This document shows, piece by piece, positions 1 through 14,500 of a stretch of 64,000 bases of DNA. Below the pieces are notes generated by a model, which worked only from the letters and a program-made list of their open reading frames with translations, did not search any database and had not been told where the DNA came from. The DNA is taken from the NCBI GenBank assembly GCA_026419785.1, contig JAODTK010005220.1, positions 310,001 through 374,000 of the forward strand, in the 5' to 3' direction. The position numbers and the translations under genes were made by a program. Numbering within the stretch: the first letter of the stretch is position 1; each line of letters opens with the position of its first letter. This DNA comes from Sclerodactyla briareus. Lineage: Eukaryota; Echinodermata; Holothuroidea; Dendrochirotida; Sclerodactylidae.

Positions 1-2306
1 ATACAAATAACAAAAATCCGGCGGAAGTTACACATATGCAAATCTTTTGTCTTGGACACTGAGAAAAAAAATGTGAGGATTCAGTTCACGAAATGCACAT
101 GGTGGTCCCTGCCTGCGCACAAAGCAAACGGAAACTATTCACACACATGGATGATATGCGGGTTAATTGATGATTGTTGGGTTACCAATACGGAATATGA
201 AATACACAAATGTTAAAGGCCTACAACAGTAATGACGGATTACAACCGTTCTAACAATACATCCATCGCATGCCACTCTTCACATCGCCTACATTCCAAA
301 AGCTACAACAAGTTTTGGGCCCCCACATGATCGACAAATGTTAAGGCTATATCCAGAAGTTTGTTCCTGGGCCCACAAGAGGTAGATTACATTTATACAT
401 TGGTGTACATAATAATATAATTCCATGCAACATACAAAATCAAGCACGCTTGGTGAGGACGTTGTCCACACCAATGTCACATGTATAAAAGAACCACAAA
501 AGATGTCACTATAGCAACCAGGACAATCGATTACACTGCCGATGTACACAAGGCGTACTCGCTTCAATCCACGTTTATAGGCTACAACAAAGGATGCAAC
601 AGCTTTGAAAGACTACAATTATTTACTGTAATTCAGGCCACATTCGTGTGTTTATGTATTTTAAATGCATTTGGTTTTTAATACAAAAAAACATAAGAAA
701 AGGAGCTTCGCCACAGCAATAATAATCACGATAACATTCTCTTAGAGCACCTCTGAAAAGGACTTGGTCTAACTGGAAGTTGATTCACTCCCCGATCGAT
801 AAAAATCCTTCCCCTTTGGAGTAGCCCACGAATGGTGGGCTAAAGCATGCTGACAGTCTCGACCTGCAGTCTTTCATGTTTGAGAGCAGTGTTTTTTTCC
901 TTTATACCCAGAGCAGTAGGAAATACAGCTCTAACGAATGAGAAGGAGGAACAGAGAGAACCCCAACACGGTATAAGACACAGGAACTCGCGGAAAAGGT
1001 GACCAAGACCACCCACCTTCCCCTCATAATTCCCTCCAGTTTTCAGGTTTTCTGTCAACTTCCAGACCAATTGAAATTGTAATTGGCATCTTACTGGAGC
1101 TTACCATAAATAGTCAAGTAAGAAGAGTGAATGTGAGAAAATTTCGTAGTCCAATGGTTGCTAACAGTGCCTATATATTACTACTACATGCAAGCACAAC
1201 TATTATGTCAGTAGCCTGCCTATATTCAGTGATACAACTTCGGCGAGCCTATACCCGAGGGTTGAAACCTGTTTGACTGTAAAGCTGTGTTTACTGGGTT
1301 GCCAAAGCGGTAAAGGAACATTGAGGATTGCCAGAAATATTCCCTCGTCTGTCAATGAAAGCTGTCTCTAGGACTCACAGAACCCTGTGGGACATTTTTC
1401 GCAGTTGTCACAGATTAGTGTAGCTTTTAATAGGTCAGCACGGGGCCACCTCCTTTCAGAAAGTTTTTTACTTTGACTAAAATCACACCGCGTCCGGCTG
1501 TGGGCGTGTTTTGGGGGCACCGGACCAGTCCCCATGCTACTCACCAGAACCAGTAACAGTGGGCCGACAGTTTCAAATTGAAGAAAAAACGCAGGCAGAT
1601 ATAATGGTGGGAATGGGAGAAAACTAGGTCAAACCCCATCTTCGATAAGCATTGGAGTTATTGGCCTTCCAAATTTGGTCCATTATGTTCCAGAGAAGTT
1701 CAGGGTAGATCCCTATTGTGCAATAACGGGATGACGTCACAGTTGAACATAACAACAGATAATTATGTTAATGTAGTGCGTTGGTGCATGCTGATCAAAA
1801 ATAACTATAGTTATTTACATTTTGCGAGTTTGTTTTCCCAAAGTGACGGTCAAAAACCTGCAACCAAATACAGCAACCCTCTCTCATAGACAAATTATCT
1901 TAGAAGTATGGAATCATTTATGTAATTGCCTGCGGGGATGGATGCTTTCAATATGTGCAATACACATAAACAAAACTTCAAAAGCCTCTAACCTTGTAAC
2001 AGAAAGTCATAGAACCTATAGTAGTGACAGCATCCGTTAGGGATGCTAAGCAGGTTTGGATAGAGGACTGGAGCATTGCACTCACACATGGATATTTTCT
2101 TAAAATCAAATGACCGTCAGCAAGACGATGTCAAGAAACGTGCACCACTGCACTTGTAGTGGGAAAGTTCAACCCTTGATCCTCCCAATGTAAACTTCAA
2201 ATGATGCCTCCCTGTTAACTTTACATGCGGCAACTTTTTTTTCTTCGAAATTGGCTGTAGATAGCATATGTTTTAACAGAAAATGTCACAACTAGACCAT
2301 CATAAA
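1..2306. other. Downstream flank of the MDM2-like gene, unassigned
   Basis: No exon or element is recognised here. It should hold the 3' UTR of the minus-strand MDM2-like gene; an ATTAAA variant poly(A) hexamer on the minus strand near 1425-1432 is the only candidate signal seen. Confidence 0.4.
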
Positions 2307-2536
2307 TTACTTAGCTGCGACAACTGGTGACACGGCAGCCCTCTCACCCCAAGTCCTGATGGTTCTTTTCGATGGGTTTTAGGCCAGACCGGCAGGGCTG
2401 GCGTCTTCGCTCCAGCTTCTCGGCACATCTGAGCAGGAAGCTTGAGTGGCCCGTATTCCCGGAAACGATGATCCGGTCCGAGGGCCCGACTTGCGACCAT
2501 GCCTAGGTCATTACGGGGGGAGACCCTGAACGGAGA
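2307..2536 (-). CDS. mdm2: MDM2-like terminal exon: RING finger and stop
   Basis: After the acceptor CCTTCCCCCAG the exon reads NDLGMV, then KSGPRTGSSF in a shifted frame, GNTGHSSFLLRCAEKLERRR and QPC, then PVC with KPIEK, and TIRTWG. Human MDM2 has CVICQGRPKNG, HGKTGHLMACFTCAKKL and RNKPCPVCRQPIQ at the same places. Seen directly are the GxTGH motif, CAEKLERRRQPC and KPIEK; the PVC pair, the second Cys of the opening CxxC and TIRTWG appear only if single bases are adjusted. The first ring Cys reads as Gly and the Cys of human MACFTC is not visible. The chosen stop (TAA, 2307-2309) belongs to the TIRTWG frame. This domain gives E2 binding and ubiquitin transfer. Poor base accuracy is my preferred reading; a decayed RING is the alternative. 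Confidence 0.75.
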
Positions 2537-5500
2537 CTGGGGGAAGGACGTGACCCAGTAACAGGGCTGGAGGGTGGATCTGAACCAGAGCACAAGGTAG
2601 GTAACGGGCGGTCTGCTCGGCGACTGTGAGTCCTTTTCTGTTGATGACTCCCTGGACTCTGTAGCGACGCTCGAGGTGGCCTCAGGGGGTCTGTGACTGC
2701 CTGGGATGAAGGCCCCTGGGGATGGCTAATGGTAGCCCCTGGTAATGCTGAATTGCTAGTCCCTGGGGGTGACTAACTGTTGTTGTTCCAGGGTGTGCAT
2801 CTCACATACCCTTGGGATTGGACTCATAAAGGCCCTGGGGATGACTAATGGTATTAGGCCCCTGGGTATTGGTAGTTATCAGGTCCTGGGATCTGTTAAT
2901 TGCAGAGGTCCAACGGTATGTGGGGTTGGTAAGTCCCCGCTACTTTACACCAACACAAAAGGAAGACATGAGTGTTTCATTGTCAACTGTGACTGTTTCG
3001 ACTGTTCTATTCAGTGGTGTACTGCTCAATTCCTGTGTAGGGAGCATGGGTGCCATGCCCTCCGATTTCATCCTCTTTGTCACTGGCTCGAAGCTCTCAG
3101 CTATTTCCTGGCTGCGCGAGCCGGGAGACAACTCCCCATAGTGGTCGTGCCCTGGCTGCTTATAGTTCGAAGTGACTGCCCTAGGCCTTAATCCTCCCGT
3201 CCCCGGACAGGGCCCTCTTCCACTGACTCTGTGAGAGCCGAGCAGCTTCCAGTGGTGGTGACATTGTTTTTTTTGGACCATGGCCTATGAGAAGAGCAGG
3301 CCCCTCCAGCCTGGGGGAGCGACGAGTCGCTCGAGTGACCAGCTTCGTCCTGGCCGGCGGAGTTATTGGCAGAGCCAGAGTCTCTGCGGGGAGTCTCTCC
3401 TCTCTCTTGGGGACAGGCCCATATGAGGGGAGCTCGATATATTCTGAGGGCGAAGTCTCTCTCCCGGGGACACAGCCTCGTGAGGGGTGTACCGATTTGG
3501 GGGAGGCTAGAGCCGGCGTAGGCGGGGCTTGTTGGGCAATCATGGGGTATGGGCACCCCTCCCGCCTGGGCAGCAGTCCGGCCATCGGAAACATCAACGA
3601 CAGGAGACCTCCGGTCGAGTGGGCTCCCCTCACCGACTGGACATGTTGGACTGGTCCCTTGTTGGTGCTCAAGAGCCCTGCGTCAATTCAGGAGCTGGAA
3701 ATAAGGGGAAAAAGTTCAGGGTTGGCAACCTGGGCCTCACATGGGTGCGGGGGGGAAGCAGCCATCTTCTCTAATAATTGTAAAACTGGCTCATTGTTCC
3801 AATTTCCAGGGAATGTTCGAAAATTATCTCCCACCTTCAATATTCTCAAAATGCCACCGCACCATAGATTCCCGCTATAATTCAGTTTTCTGGGAACATT
3901 TTACTTCTTATAGTATTTCTGTTGCTTCATCACCAAGAGTGGCCTCTAAGACCAAGGCCGTCACTGACGTTACCCCTGATCATCAGCGACTTGTTAAAAC
4001 AAAAAGTTTAACCCATACTATAATGTAATGCACATTGTGTTTGTTGGGTTACTGCCTATGCACCAATTCAGTGTTTCTCTTCTGAATGGAGGGACTGCCA
4101 CTAAATGGCACTGACTATTTTCAATAAAGACACGTCCAGCCAAAAATTTAATTTGAACTGTCATATAATTGTGCATTGAAAATTATGACAATCAAACTTT
4201 GTTTCATAATTCCAATCGCTTGTTCGGTTATAAAGTCACAAATTTTTACGATTATAAATCATCACTGCTAGCTTGGCAAATTTTGCAATTGCTAATTGCA
4301 GTTTTCAAATTAAATGAAAATTATATTATTAAATAAAAATTAAAAAGCCAAAAATGTTTTTTTTTTTTTTTTTCTTTTCCCCGTATAATTGGTAGATATG
4401 ACATCAACGAAATAAACATGGTGTCCAGTTTGCCAAAATCATAGAATTGTATTAATTTGAGGAGCCGTATCTTTCCAACCGAACATGCTGTAAACCTGGA
4501 ACCAAGTGATTTTTGAATGATTTTTCATTCTCTTTAATCATTATAACACCAAGAAGAGTATTATTTTTAATTTCGCTGGGGCATTTCCTTCAAGTGAACC
4601 CCACAGTTCCACTCCACACGTTGGGTATTTTGATCAATCAAAGAAACATAATGAATGAATGAACATATAAAACCTGAAAGGTGGTGCTGGCAAAACCCGC
4701 CTGGATCGGACCTACCTGGAGCGGAGAGTACCCTCTTCATGGGGTACCCCTGGCGGTGGTGCAACCTCCTCCCACAGGTCATCCTCTGCTCGTCGGGGAG
4801 CCAGGCGTTCCGATACCCGCCATGCACCGGAAGAAGTAGGGCATATCGGGGTGTTCTTGGCGTTGCACTCGTGCCAGCGCCACTTGGTCCGGATTGGGGC
4901 GAGGGAGAAAATTATTAGGGTTGGTCTCCATTAGGGTTCTAGTAATTTAGAGGAGGCAAATGAGGGGGGGAGGGGGAAGCGCTCCACAGATACAACCCGC
5001 ACCGCTACCTCTCTGAACATCCTTGAATAAATGTTGCTGAGCCTCTCGGCCCAGTAGGAACACACACCACAGGTCATTATTATAAATGTAGATGGGTGGG
5101 ACAATAGTGATTAAAGTGCCTTGCCGGGGCACTTGGAGAGGTACCTGCCTATCATCAGATTCAACCTGCCAACCTTTTGACCTGTATTTCTGGAGTGTAA
5201 CGCCGCCATTCTATCCCCAACCCAATATTCAACTTTCTGGTACGTGCCATGGAAATCATTTTTGTGGCAGCCGAGTGTGGCAGACATGATGAATTCTTTT
5301 AACAGATCTCAGTGTATCAGAAGGAGAGAGAGTCATACTCGTATTCCTCCATGAAGGTATAAATGGCACGGTGGAAAACCTTAATTGAATCCTCTTATTT
5401 GTGTCTGTTAAATATAAACCTCCATAAATATCAAATCTTCCAATACAATCTCTACCTTCAGGCTACTTGGACAATGGAACATTCACCAATTATGCTGAGG

Positions 5501-8500
5501 CAAGCTCATGAACTGAAAGTATGAAGGCCATCATCCTGTCCTGCGGGCAGATACTACGATGCTGCTCGCCTCCTGTGGCACCCAAACATCTTCAATTGTG
5601 ATACTCAAGATTCGAGAGAGGTTTCCAACTAGTACCGAGCCGAGTTTTCAGTAGCACTTTCCTCAGTTTTCTGCAAATGCTATCGAACGTGTGGCGGGGG
5701 GGTGGGGGTGGGGTAGTGCTCTATTATCATTGAGATCCCACAGGCTGTCTCCATACAGACCGCCAGCAGACTTACCGCTTCAGAGAGCTCCTCGTCGGAT
5801 TCCCTGGAGCGTAGTCACCCAGGCGAGAGTCCGAGCTGTCCAAGACCTTCATGTCAACGATGAACTGGAAAACGAGACGAACCATGATACGTCTTGTTGG
5901 GATAGTAGCAAAATTCTTCAATCGTAGGCTAGCCTCCTGATTGGCTGCCAGAACAGTGCTTCCTGACATTTAGGGTTTAATTGATTATGCAGCACTTCAT
6001 CATAACTATCATATACAAAGGCCGATTGCGAGTTTTTCAGAACCGTTGAAAGAGGTTTTTTTCACATTTCTGTTGGACAATGCACGTCTCCTGGATTGTC
6101 CTACTAAGTAAGCACGCACGTGAACGTGGGTACCTTGTGAGGTGACTTGTGAAGAGTAGAGTGCACCCATATGTGGAGGCCCTATTGGGAAGTCTCCGGG
6201 GGCAAAAATGGGATGACATACTGAAAATTGGGGCATCGGGAGAGAACAAGCAAGAGGAGCGTGCGTGCTGATGGTCAGGGTGAAGATCTTTTAAAGCACC
6301 TTGAGGCAGGTCTTCGACGTGGAAAACTGCCGGATATTATTTTAATATTTTTATATAATTCCAGCATCTGGTAACCAATGGAAAGGATTGACTCGCTTGT
6401 GTATACATCTGCTCCTAGCTAGATGATGACATGGACCAAGCTCTTGTGAATCTCTCAAAATAACCTCACCCCAAGACCTTGTATTGTAGGCCTATTATAT
6501 CCATGTTACCTGGTGTTATAGTTGTACAGCAAACAGTGGAAGTGGTCACAGATCACTCCACATGAGATATACAGGCCTATACTATGACCCACTGCAGGTT
6601 TTTCTCATTTTTTATGGTTTCTCTTGCCCTTTACCCGACAGAGGATCAAACCTAATTCAAGGCCCAGCAAAGGTGCCAGCGACCTGGAACCTGCATTTAT
6701 TGTCAGCTGCGAATCCCTCATCAGGTACACGGAATAGTGCAATGCCCTTCTTTGGCGGTACCTTAGTGTGGGGGTGTGGGTGATCACAACTGGACGTCAA
6801 CTGGCAAACTACCTCGTTTGCACCTGCTCCAATCCCTTGTGCTGAACGGCCAGCCAAGAAGGCACCAGTACCCATTTTTAAAGTCTTCAGTATGACCAGG
6901 ACCATGGATCGCCCCCTGGTCTACCAGGTGGCTGACGCTCTACACCTGTGGCCACCCCTCGTTACTGCATGGTATGCAACTTCTGCATAAGTCAATTGCA
7001 TGCAGGGGTGTTTTTAGCCAGGATCCAGGCTCCATTTGGCCCCCTTAAGCAGTGAAAATGTCCAATACATAATAGCAGAATTACAACAAATTCTCATTTT
7101 CTCTCAATTAGGCTGGTCCCATTTTCACTGAATCACCCTGATTGCATGTCTCTTATACCCTGGACAAGGTGGGACATTGCCCAAGTCAACAAACTGCTCC
7201 CAATGACCCACCACCCCTATCGTGACTGACAAGTCATGACAAGTGACACACCCCACAGACCGAAGAATGACTATAAATAGAAATAATGGACTAAGAATGA
7301 CTCACCCCCTCAGTCACTTGATGAACAACACTGGCCAATGATCCATGTGTGCATCACTGCCATTGGACAATGACTCATTTTTGTCCTGGGCAGTGGCGGT
7401 GCTTGGAGAGTATGTTACATAATTAATTACTCAGGAATACCTGCTTGTTGATGTGCATAGCCTGACAAAGGCAGTGAACGCAGCTGCACGATATACCGTA
7501 TATCGTGATGAACTTCCTGAGGGGGGTGATTTTCTGTGGCAAAAGATAGGCTTCCACAATTCCATAAACTACACTGTGTTAGGCTTACTCCCAAGAACTA
7601 ACAATTTGTGTACAACAGTTCACAAGGCTGATTTGGTTAGTAACTTTGTTTTTGAAAAAGCCTCCTAACATGTCATTGAAATTTGAAAGGAGGGGGGGAG
7701 GGGGTTTTTAGTAGCATATTAGAGAGTGAATAACTGGGACCTACTCTCCCCTGTTCTCCTTGGCCGCTATACTGCCTTCTGTTCGGTAGAAGCCCACTGA
7801 GGTACTTCACTGGACGAGCCGAGGTGACGTCAAACTCCAACCGCGAATGCGTCCTCGTCCAGGAACCAGAGGTCGTCCGAGGAGTCCTGGGCTTCATCGT
7901 TTCGTTGTCCTGTGGGAGGAAGAGAAGTGCAGAGGAGATTGCTGTCCGTGCGTCGGGAATACCGCCAACAACGATGACCTCTTCCTTCCCACCCATCGAG
8001 TGTGTCGCTATCCCAGAGTTGGTTCACTAGCCCCAGTTCATCTTCTATGTACTGTGCAGCTGGATCATTCAGGTCAAACTCACCCAATCACATCTAATGG
8101 TTTGTTTTGCTACATAAAGGGCTTTTAAAAATACATGAATTTACATCGATTTCATAAAACAGAGATTCCCGCATGGCTGGTTTAGAGTATAAAATAAAAA
8201 ATAAAAATAAAGATACTACAAATCACTCCTACGAGCTTTCTTAGTCCTAATCCTCAATTTTGGGTAACGATAGAAAGGTGAAGGTAGTGTTGCCATAGCC
8301 TCTTCTACCTGAGGCTCACTGGGTATCTATTCGGCAATATTTAATTATTTGATTATTGAGACACTGAAGCTGTTGCACTGCACTGGATTCAGACTGACTA
8401 TATCCTCATGTGCTGCTATATAACCATCAGGTTCGCCCACCTAGGTCCAATTTCCAGGTCCTTATCAAGACTGACCTGGTAATAACCCAGGACCGTGTGT

Positions 8501-11500
8501 TCAATCCCTATAGGGTGCATAGTTCAAATTTCGAAACAGTTTCTGGTCTAACAGTTTCTTTGGAAATCCCTCACACAAATCATTTGTCGGAGGGTTATCC
8601 CATCCAAGTTAGGGATTTTTTATGGATTTTTTTTTTGACATCCACAGCTCAGACAACCTGCTTGGGGAATTCCTCTCTTTGATTTGAAAATCCCTCGCGG
8701 AATGAAGTCAAAGAAATAAATTCCCTCCTATATTCAATCTGCCCCCGCCGGGCCCACCTCTCCGGGAAAACTATCCTCTCCCCTCTCTCCCCCACCCCAC
8801 CTCCCCACAGCTAGGCCCTGTGCATACCTGGATGCTGAGGACCTTTTGATGCTACCTTTGACTGCAATGTCCACTTTCATGATTCTGTAGATAATGCAGT
8901 CATGGGGTCATCCCTCCCCCCCCCCCCCCCTCCTTCCCACTGCCCAGAAAGAGCTAGGAACCTGTTGACTAACCTGGATACTAAGGACTTCGCTGCTCTT
9001 TGACTTGCAAGTCTTCAACTGTTTGTATAGATGATACAGTACCAGGGTCGTCTCCCCCCTCTGTGTCCCCCCTGGAAGGTCCTTCCCCCCTCCCCTGGTC
9101 CCCGGGGTGAGAACCACTGGGACCGGGGACGTTGACATGCTCCCTTCCCCCCTCCCTTGGCGACACCACTGCAGCGTCCTTCTGATCTTGGGCTTTGGAC
9201 CCTGAGGAAGTAGGAAATAGGGTCATGTAGAAATGGTAGATTACCGTATTATTTCTAATAGCTACTCTTTGTAATCTGATACACCCGCTGATCAACTACA
9301 GCAATCCAAACGCTGCAGCTACAACAATTGTCAACATCGGATACAATATACTGTGTGCAGGGAAGACAGGTGATACAAGCTTGGTTCTTCAGTAAAAACA
9401 AAATGCTGCTACATATTGTCAATGGACAATAGGTATGTCCTTGTGAACCTATCATCATTCCTACCTCCGCTACATAGTGTTGATGTGCCTGCATATCGAA
9501 CACTAGGATAAAGGCATTTTGATATAAGAACATTTCTAGAATGTTGTGTGGCAGCCCAATCATCAATCGATGTCCAGTTGACCAACTAATAACTTCAATT
9601 AAGGGGAAACTAAAACATGGCTAGGGGTTATCCCTTCTCAACACCCACCCCCCCCCCTCCCCTCTCCTTCTTCTAGGTACTTACTTGCCCCTATAATAGT
9701 AGGTCAATGTTTAGGAGTCACCTTGAATATGTGAATACGATATCATCAAAGAATGGTTTACTCTGCGGACAAGTGTTTATGAGCTTAATATAAATGGCAA
9801 CAATAAATGCCAAATGCAACCGTCTGCCCGGCTTCCTTTATGTGTACTCAACGTCTCTTCCCCTCCTGTGTTTGGTTCGTTTTTGGAATTGCCAACCGAG
9901 GAGGGGGACTTGAAGAGTGAGAGGTCTTTCGGTTCGGACTCGCTGGCGGATAATCTGGATGCAGAGGAAAATCCAGCCATCTTGAATCAAGGTTTTGTGG
10001 TCGTTGCTTGCTGGGGAAGAGAAAAATGTTGCAATGAGCAATGATTGTTCCTGTCAGATAAATACCATCCCTGGTGTCTGAGTGTTCAATCGCAACGGAA
10101 TGGAGACGACAAGGGAAATTTCTGAGTCATCAAACAATTTATGTAAATGGGCCCCGGCCATTCCGTGTAGTTTTTCGTTACATTTACTGCCTGTACCAGT
10201 TCAACTTTGTCCTGTAAAATTGTCATAGTTGTCAATAAAGATTCATGTTCATAGTGCTACTAACCTTGGTCCATACTAACACACAACAAAAAAGTTGGAG
10301 GAATCCTTGGTGGATCTCAATGTCAGAGTACTTTTTGGTCCTCGTTAGTTTTGTTACGCAAAAATCTCATGGGTTTTTACCACTCAGTATTTAATTTTCC
10401 CCAGACTCTCGCTCAACCACCCGTGCTATGGGAGCGGTATTTTTTATGGTGAAAGGAATACTCAGCTCCATACAACATCAAATACACTGGCCCAACACAA
10501 TCAATGTGAGTTAGGAGAAATGAGAAACTGAAGAAAATCTTGTTAGTTTTGTTACGTCGAAAATGTCTTAAATTTTTTTTTTTGAAAATTCTGGATTTGA
10601 TTTTTTAGGGGTGAATACAAGATTTTTGGCATCATCGAGATTGTAGTATTCATGGTTTGGGATTCACTGGATAAGTTGGTGCAACTTGCTGGGCTTAAAA
10701 AAATGCACTGAGCTAGTAGAAATGGACACCAACAAAATAAATACTGTTTGCAAGTCGACGAGCTCCTGGTGAGGTTTCCTATCAAAAGGATTGCTAAACT
10801 ACAGCTAATAGCAAAAGGAATAGCAGCCATATTCTGTTGATTATGGCCACATTAACCTATAGTGTCCTGATTTTAAGAAAATCCAGCAACTCCAAAACCA
10901 CCCAGTCCCATTGCAGTGTACTTTTGACAGTACTTGCAACATCATGAGGGCAGTCTCAGCCAATGCAGAAGAACTGCTAACTATAGGAGAAGATCTGAGA
11001 ATGTACCTGACTCCCTTGTGCAAGCATGGAATTTCATGGCGAATGGCCATCCCTTTGACGGACACATTTGCAACCACCCCTCATTACAATACATTCTATG
11101 ATTCTACACTACTGTGATGGACACTGTAAGGTGTATATAGAATTGTAGGCATTTTCCTGAATGTGTGGAAGGTAAAAGTTGCTACCATCAACTGTCTCTA
11201 GATCCTCCCATGCAACTTATTGGCAGACGGAGATGACTCAGGTACATCTTTGTCAAAGTAGGGCTACATTTTGAATGACTGCCACCCCCCCCTTCCAATC
11301 CCTTCCGGGTAATACACCGTAGCCAAATGACTTGACGATACCAAAGAAATTTACCTATGCCGAGTGTGTATTCAATGTGCTAACTGAATAAAAACTTGTC
11401 ATGCTTCGCGTCATCCAATTTGATTAGCATCATGATTTCCATTCAGTGATGCCCCCACCCCTCCCCTCCATTAGCATTGCACATGACTATTTTGAATCAG

Positions 11501-14500
11501 CCTTTACCACCAATTAGGCCTACCTTAATCTTAATTGGCAATGCCTGATAACTTGTATTCAGCTGGTCATGGTACGGCTGTACATATATTTGGCTATCAT
11601 TGTAATGAAATTTGAGATTCTGTGATTTCCATGGGAAAGCTCAAATTACCTCCAGATGACCTTTGACCTACATGTTTTTGCATCCATCCCACTTTCTAAC
11701 ATTACCTACACTAGAGCCATTGTCTCTCATGTTGTATGGTTATTTGTTGGAATTGGTGGAATGCCCCTTCACATACTACACCCAATGTGTTAGTTGCGTT
11801 TACATACCCCGAATTTTGTTTTAGTTTTGTTTTACATGGTTAATTTTCGTTAGTCTTTGACATTGCTATACTAATAGGGTAGTTGACAATTACTCATCCT
11901 CTGTCCATGATTACACTAGGTAGGACTGGCATAAAAAACCGTTGTTTAAAATTCACGTCTATATGGTACACAATCAAGGTAAGGGAAAAAATAGTGAAAT
12001 TTTGTTAGTTTCGTTACATATTCAGGTGGATCTGACTTTGTTCCTTTGGCTTACGTACATAACATAAAAATGAGAATTTTCGTTGTTGATCCTAACTAAA
12101 CAGTCCTACTTAACAGGATAATATGTGTTTCAGTTGCTCAATTGTGTTTTGAATAACAACATTTAATGGCTATGCATGGTCTTTTTTGAGAATTTGTTTA
12201 CCCCAAAGCAGCATTTTCGGTTATTCAATACAAAAATGCAAACAAAACCGGTTGGTACGAAACTTCAAGAATTTCAATTTGAATTGTCTATACACAATAG
12301 CATACTTTGTAAAGCAACATGAATAGTTTGAAATTTTAGTGCCCATGAGACTGTTTAGCTGGAATTGCCCAAATGCATGTTATGGCTGAATTATGTCAAG
12401 GGAGGGCTTTATCTCGGCCTTTACCTCCTTGCTACTTTATCAAGAACACTGCCCTTCTAATCTACTGGAATGTAAATTAAAAGGCACCTGATTGGTTGGT
12501 GTGTAAATCAAAGGCACCTGATTGGTTGGAATGTAAATCAAAGGCACTTCATTGGTCCGAGTGTATATTTATTCATTCAGACTCCTGCTTCTAATAATGT
12601 ATATTAGAAGCACCTGATTGATTGTAATGTCAAATGATTGATGAATTAGTCAACAATGGCAATTTCAGTGCTATGGCGCCCTCGTTGTGTCACCTACGGT
12701 GCCCACAGCATGAAGAGAGTTATCGCAGCTCGCATATCACAGTGTCTATGCTACTGTCTTATAATATATCGTTTGTTTCTTTGGCATTGCACTGCAACAG
12801 TTGCAAACTTGCAACTGCTATGGTTATAGTTGGTTTTAAAGAACATGATCATGTACTGACAATGTTTTGTCATTTTTTGAGGGGAGCTGTCATGGGGGGG
12901 TGGAAGGGGGGAGAGGGGGAGGGGCTAGTGGACAGAATAACATACTACACTAACCTTGATCGACTGTTGGAAGAGCGTGAAATGGCAGCGGGATCTCGGG
13001 CCGGTAAGGCGGTGTGAAAATTGAAAATAAATATTAAAAACCTGGATTCTAATGGATCCCTAGAAAACAATCAATGAAACCGTCAAACATGTTCGAGAAT
13101 TTCATTGAGATTATGGAGGCTGGAGACATTAGGAGACTGTCCTGAACAGTCAATTTTGGAAGCTGCTTCATGGGGTGACGAACTCTCCCTGTGACGAATC
13201 TAGGGCGGGAATCTAGGGCGGGCTTGGAACCTTCATGTGACGAATCTAGGGCGGGAGAATAGTAGAGCGGTATCAGTGTCGCTTATGCACCAGGGCCCGG
13301 GGGGGTTTTGCCGAATGCCAGCCGATCAGCACGGCGGTGTTTCGCAGTGTTAGGGTGGATTGATATGCAGTTTGACTGGCGTGTTCCTGGTCTTAGGTTC
13401 CTGGTCCTGCTGTTGGGCGGTGGGCTTGGTGATTTCGGGCGGTTGTTTCGGGGGCACTTGCAAAGGCTCGTCGGGTCCGCTGTGAGGCAGTCGCGTCAAA
13501 CATCTTCCGCTCCTCCAGGTTCTGAGAAAGTGGTCAGGTCTGGGAGTCACTGATCGTCCGTCGGAGGGGGAGGTAAAATTGCAGGACCCCGGGAGCAGGT
13601 TGGGGTCACTCCTGCCTCATTATTATCTGAGCACTAGTCGAGAAGAGAAGCGAGTTGTCGCCAGTGCTCATCCACGATCAAAAAATTGGTTAGGGTTCCA
13701 CGATGAGTCAAATTGGCTTCCTGAACCGTAGCCCCAATCAACTAAAATCAAATATCAAAATCAAATCGAATCTCAAGCTAGAAAACGAGAGATGCACATG
13801 GGGAGGGGGCCTCCCTTTGGAAAATGATCGCATATACAAACTGAATGTAACTAAGCTTCCCTTTGACAACTGAGAGAATTGCGATCACAATTTTCACAAT
13901 GTTTACACATGTTGAGGAATTAATTTATCCATTTTCTGGGCTGGAAGCTGGGTTTTTTTGGTCCCGGAGGTACATTTTTGTGTCCAGGTGGCACACTTTC
14001 TGTTTAGGTGGCAAACCCATTCTTCAAATTTTGTTCGAGTGCACCACCCAGACAAACGACCTCATAAAGCAAACTGTCCTAGCTATCAGAAAACATTGCC
14101 CGTACCCATTCCACGATAAATTCCTCTCCCGCCGCGGCCCGCCCCTCAATTCCTCTTCTCCCTGGACATGTGTAATGTGGAACAGCGTAACAGAACACCA
14201 GACCCACCTTTATTCTTCCCCGGGACATCGAGTAGCGTCAGATTCTCGAACAGGAGACGCCTGCAAACACAGAAAGGATTTACTTCACAGTGGTGTTGCC
14301 AACAAGGTAGCATGAATAATTGTAAAATTTGTTGTATCCATTCAGAAGCTACCTACCATCATGATAAGCATTACTTACCCATGATTTTGGCAACCCATAT
14401 ACCACCAAATGGAACTGGAGCTGGCCAATTGGTCCAAGTCGACGGGTCGTTTACCACAAACGGTAGGTAGGCATAATATAGATAAAGGGACCCCCTTATT

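Noticed and set aside
3287-3880. Longest open frame in the window (197 codons, plus strand)
   Set aside because: It lies antisense to a minus-strand segment with a far better acceptor and in the right place for the MDM2-like linker exon. The plus frame has no splice signals or recognisable domain, and GC-rich sequence is open on both strands.
4123-4128. AATAAA on the plus strand near 4.12 kb as a gene end
   Set aside because: No convincing plus-strand exon precedes it, and it lies in an intron of the minus-strand MDM2-like gene.
13308-13553. Coding frames on both strands at 13.3-13.55 kb
   Set aside because: The interval overlaps dispersed family R1, whose other copies do not keep a comparable frame.
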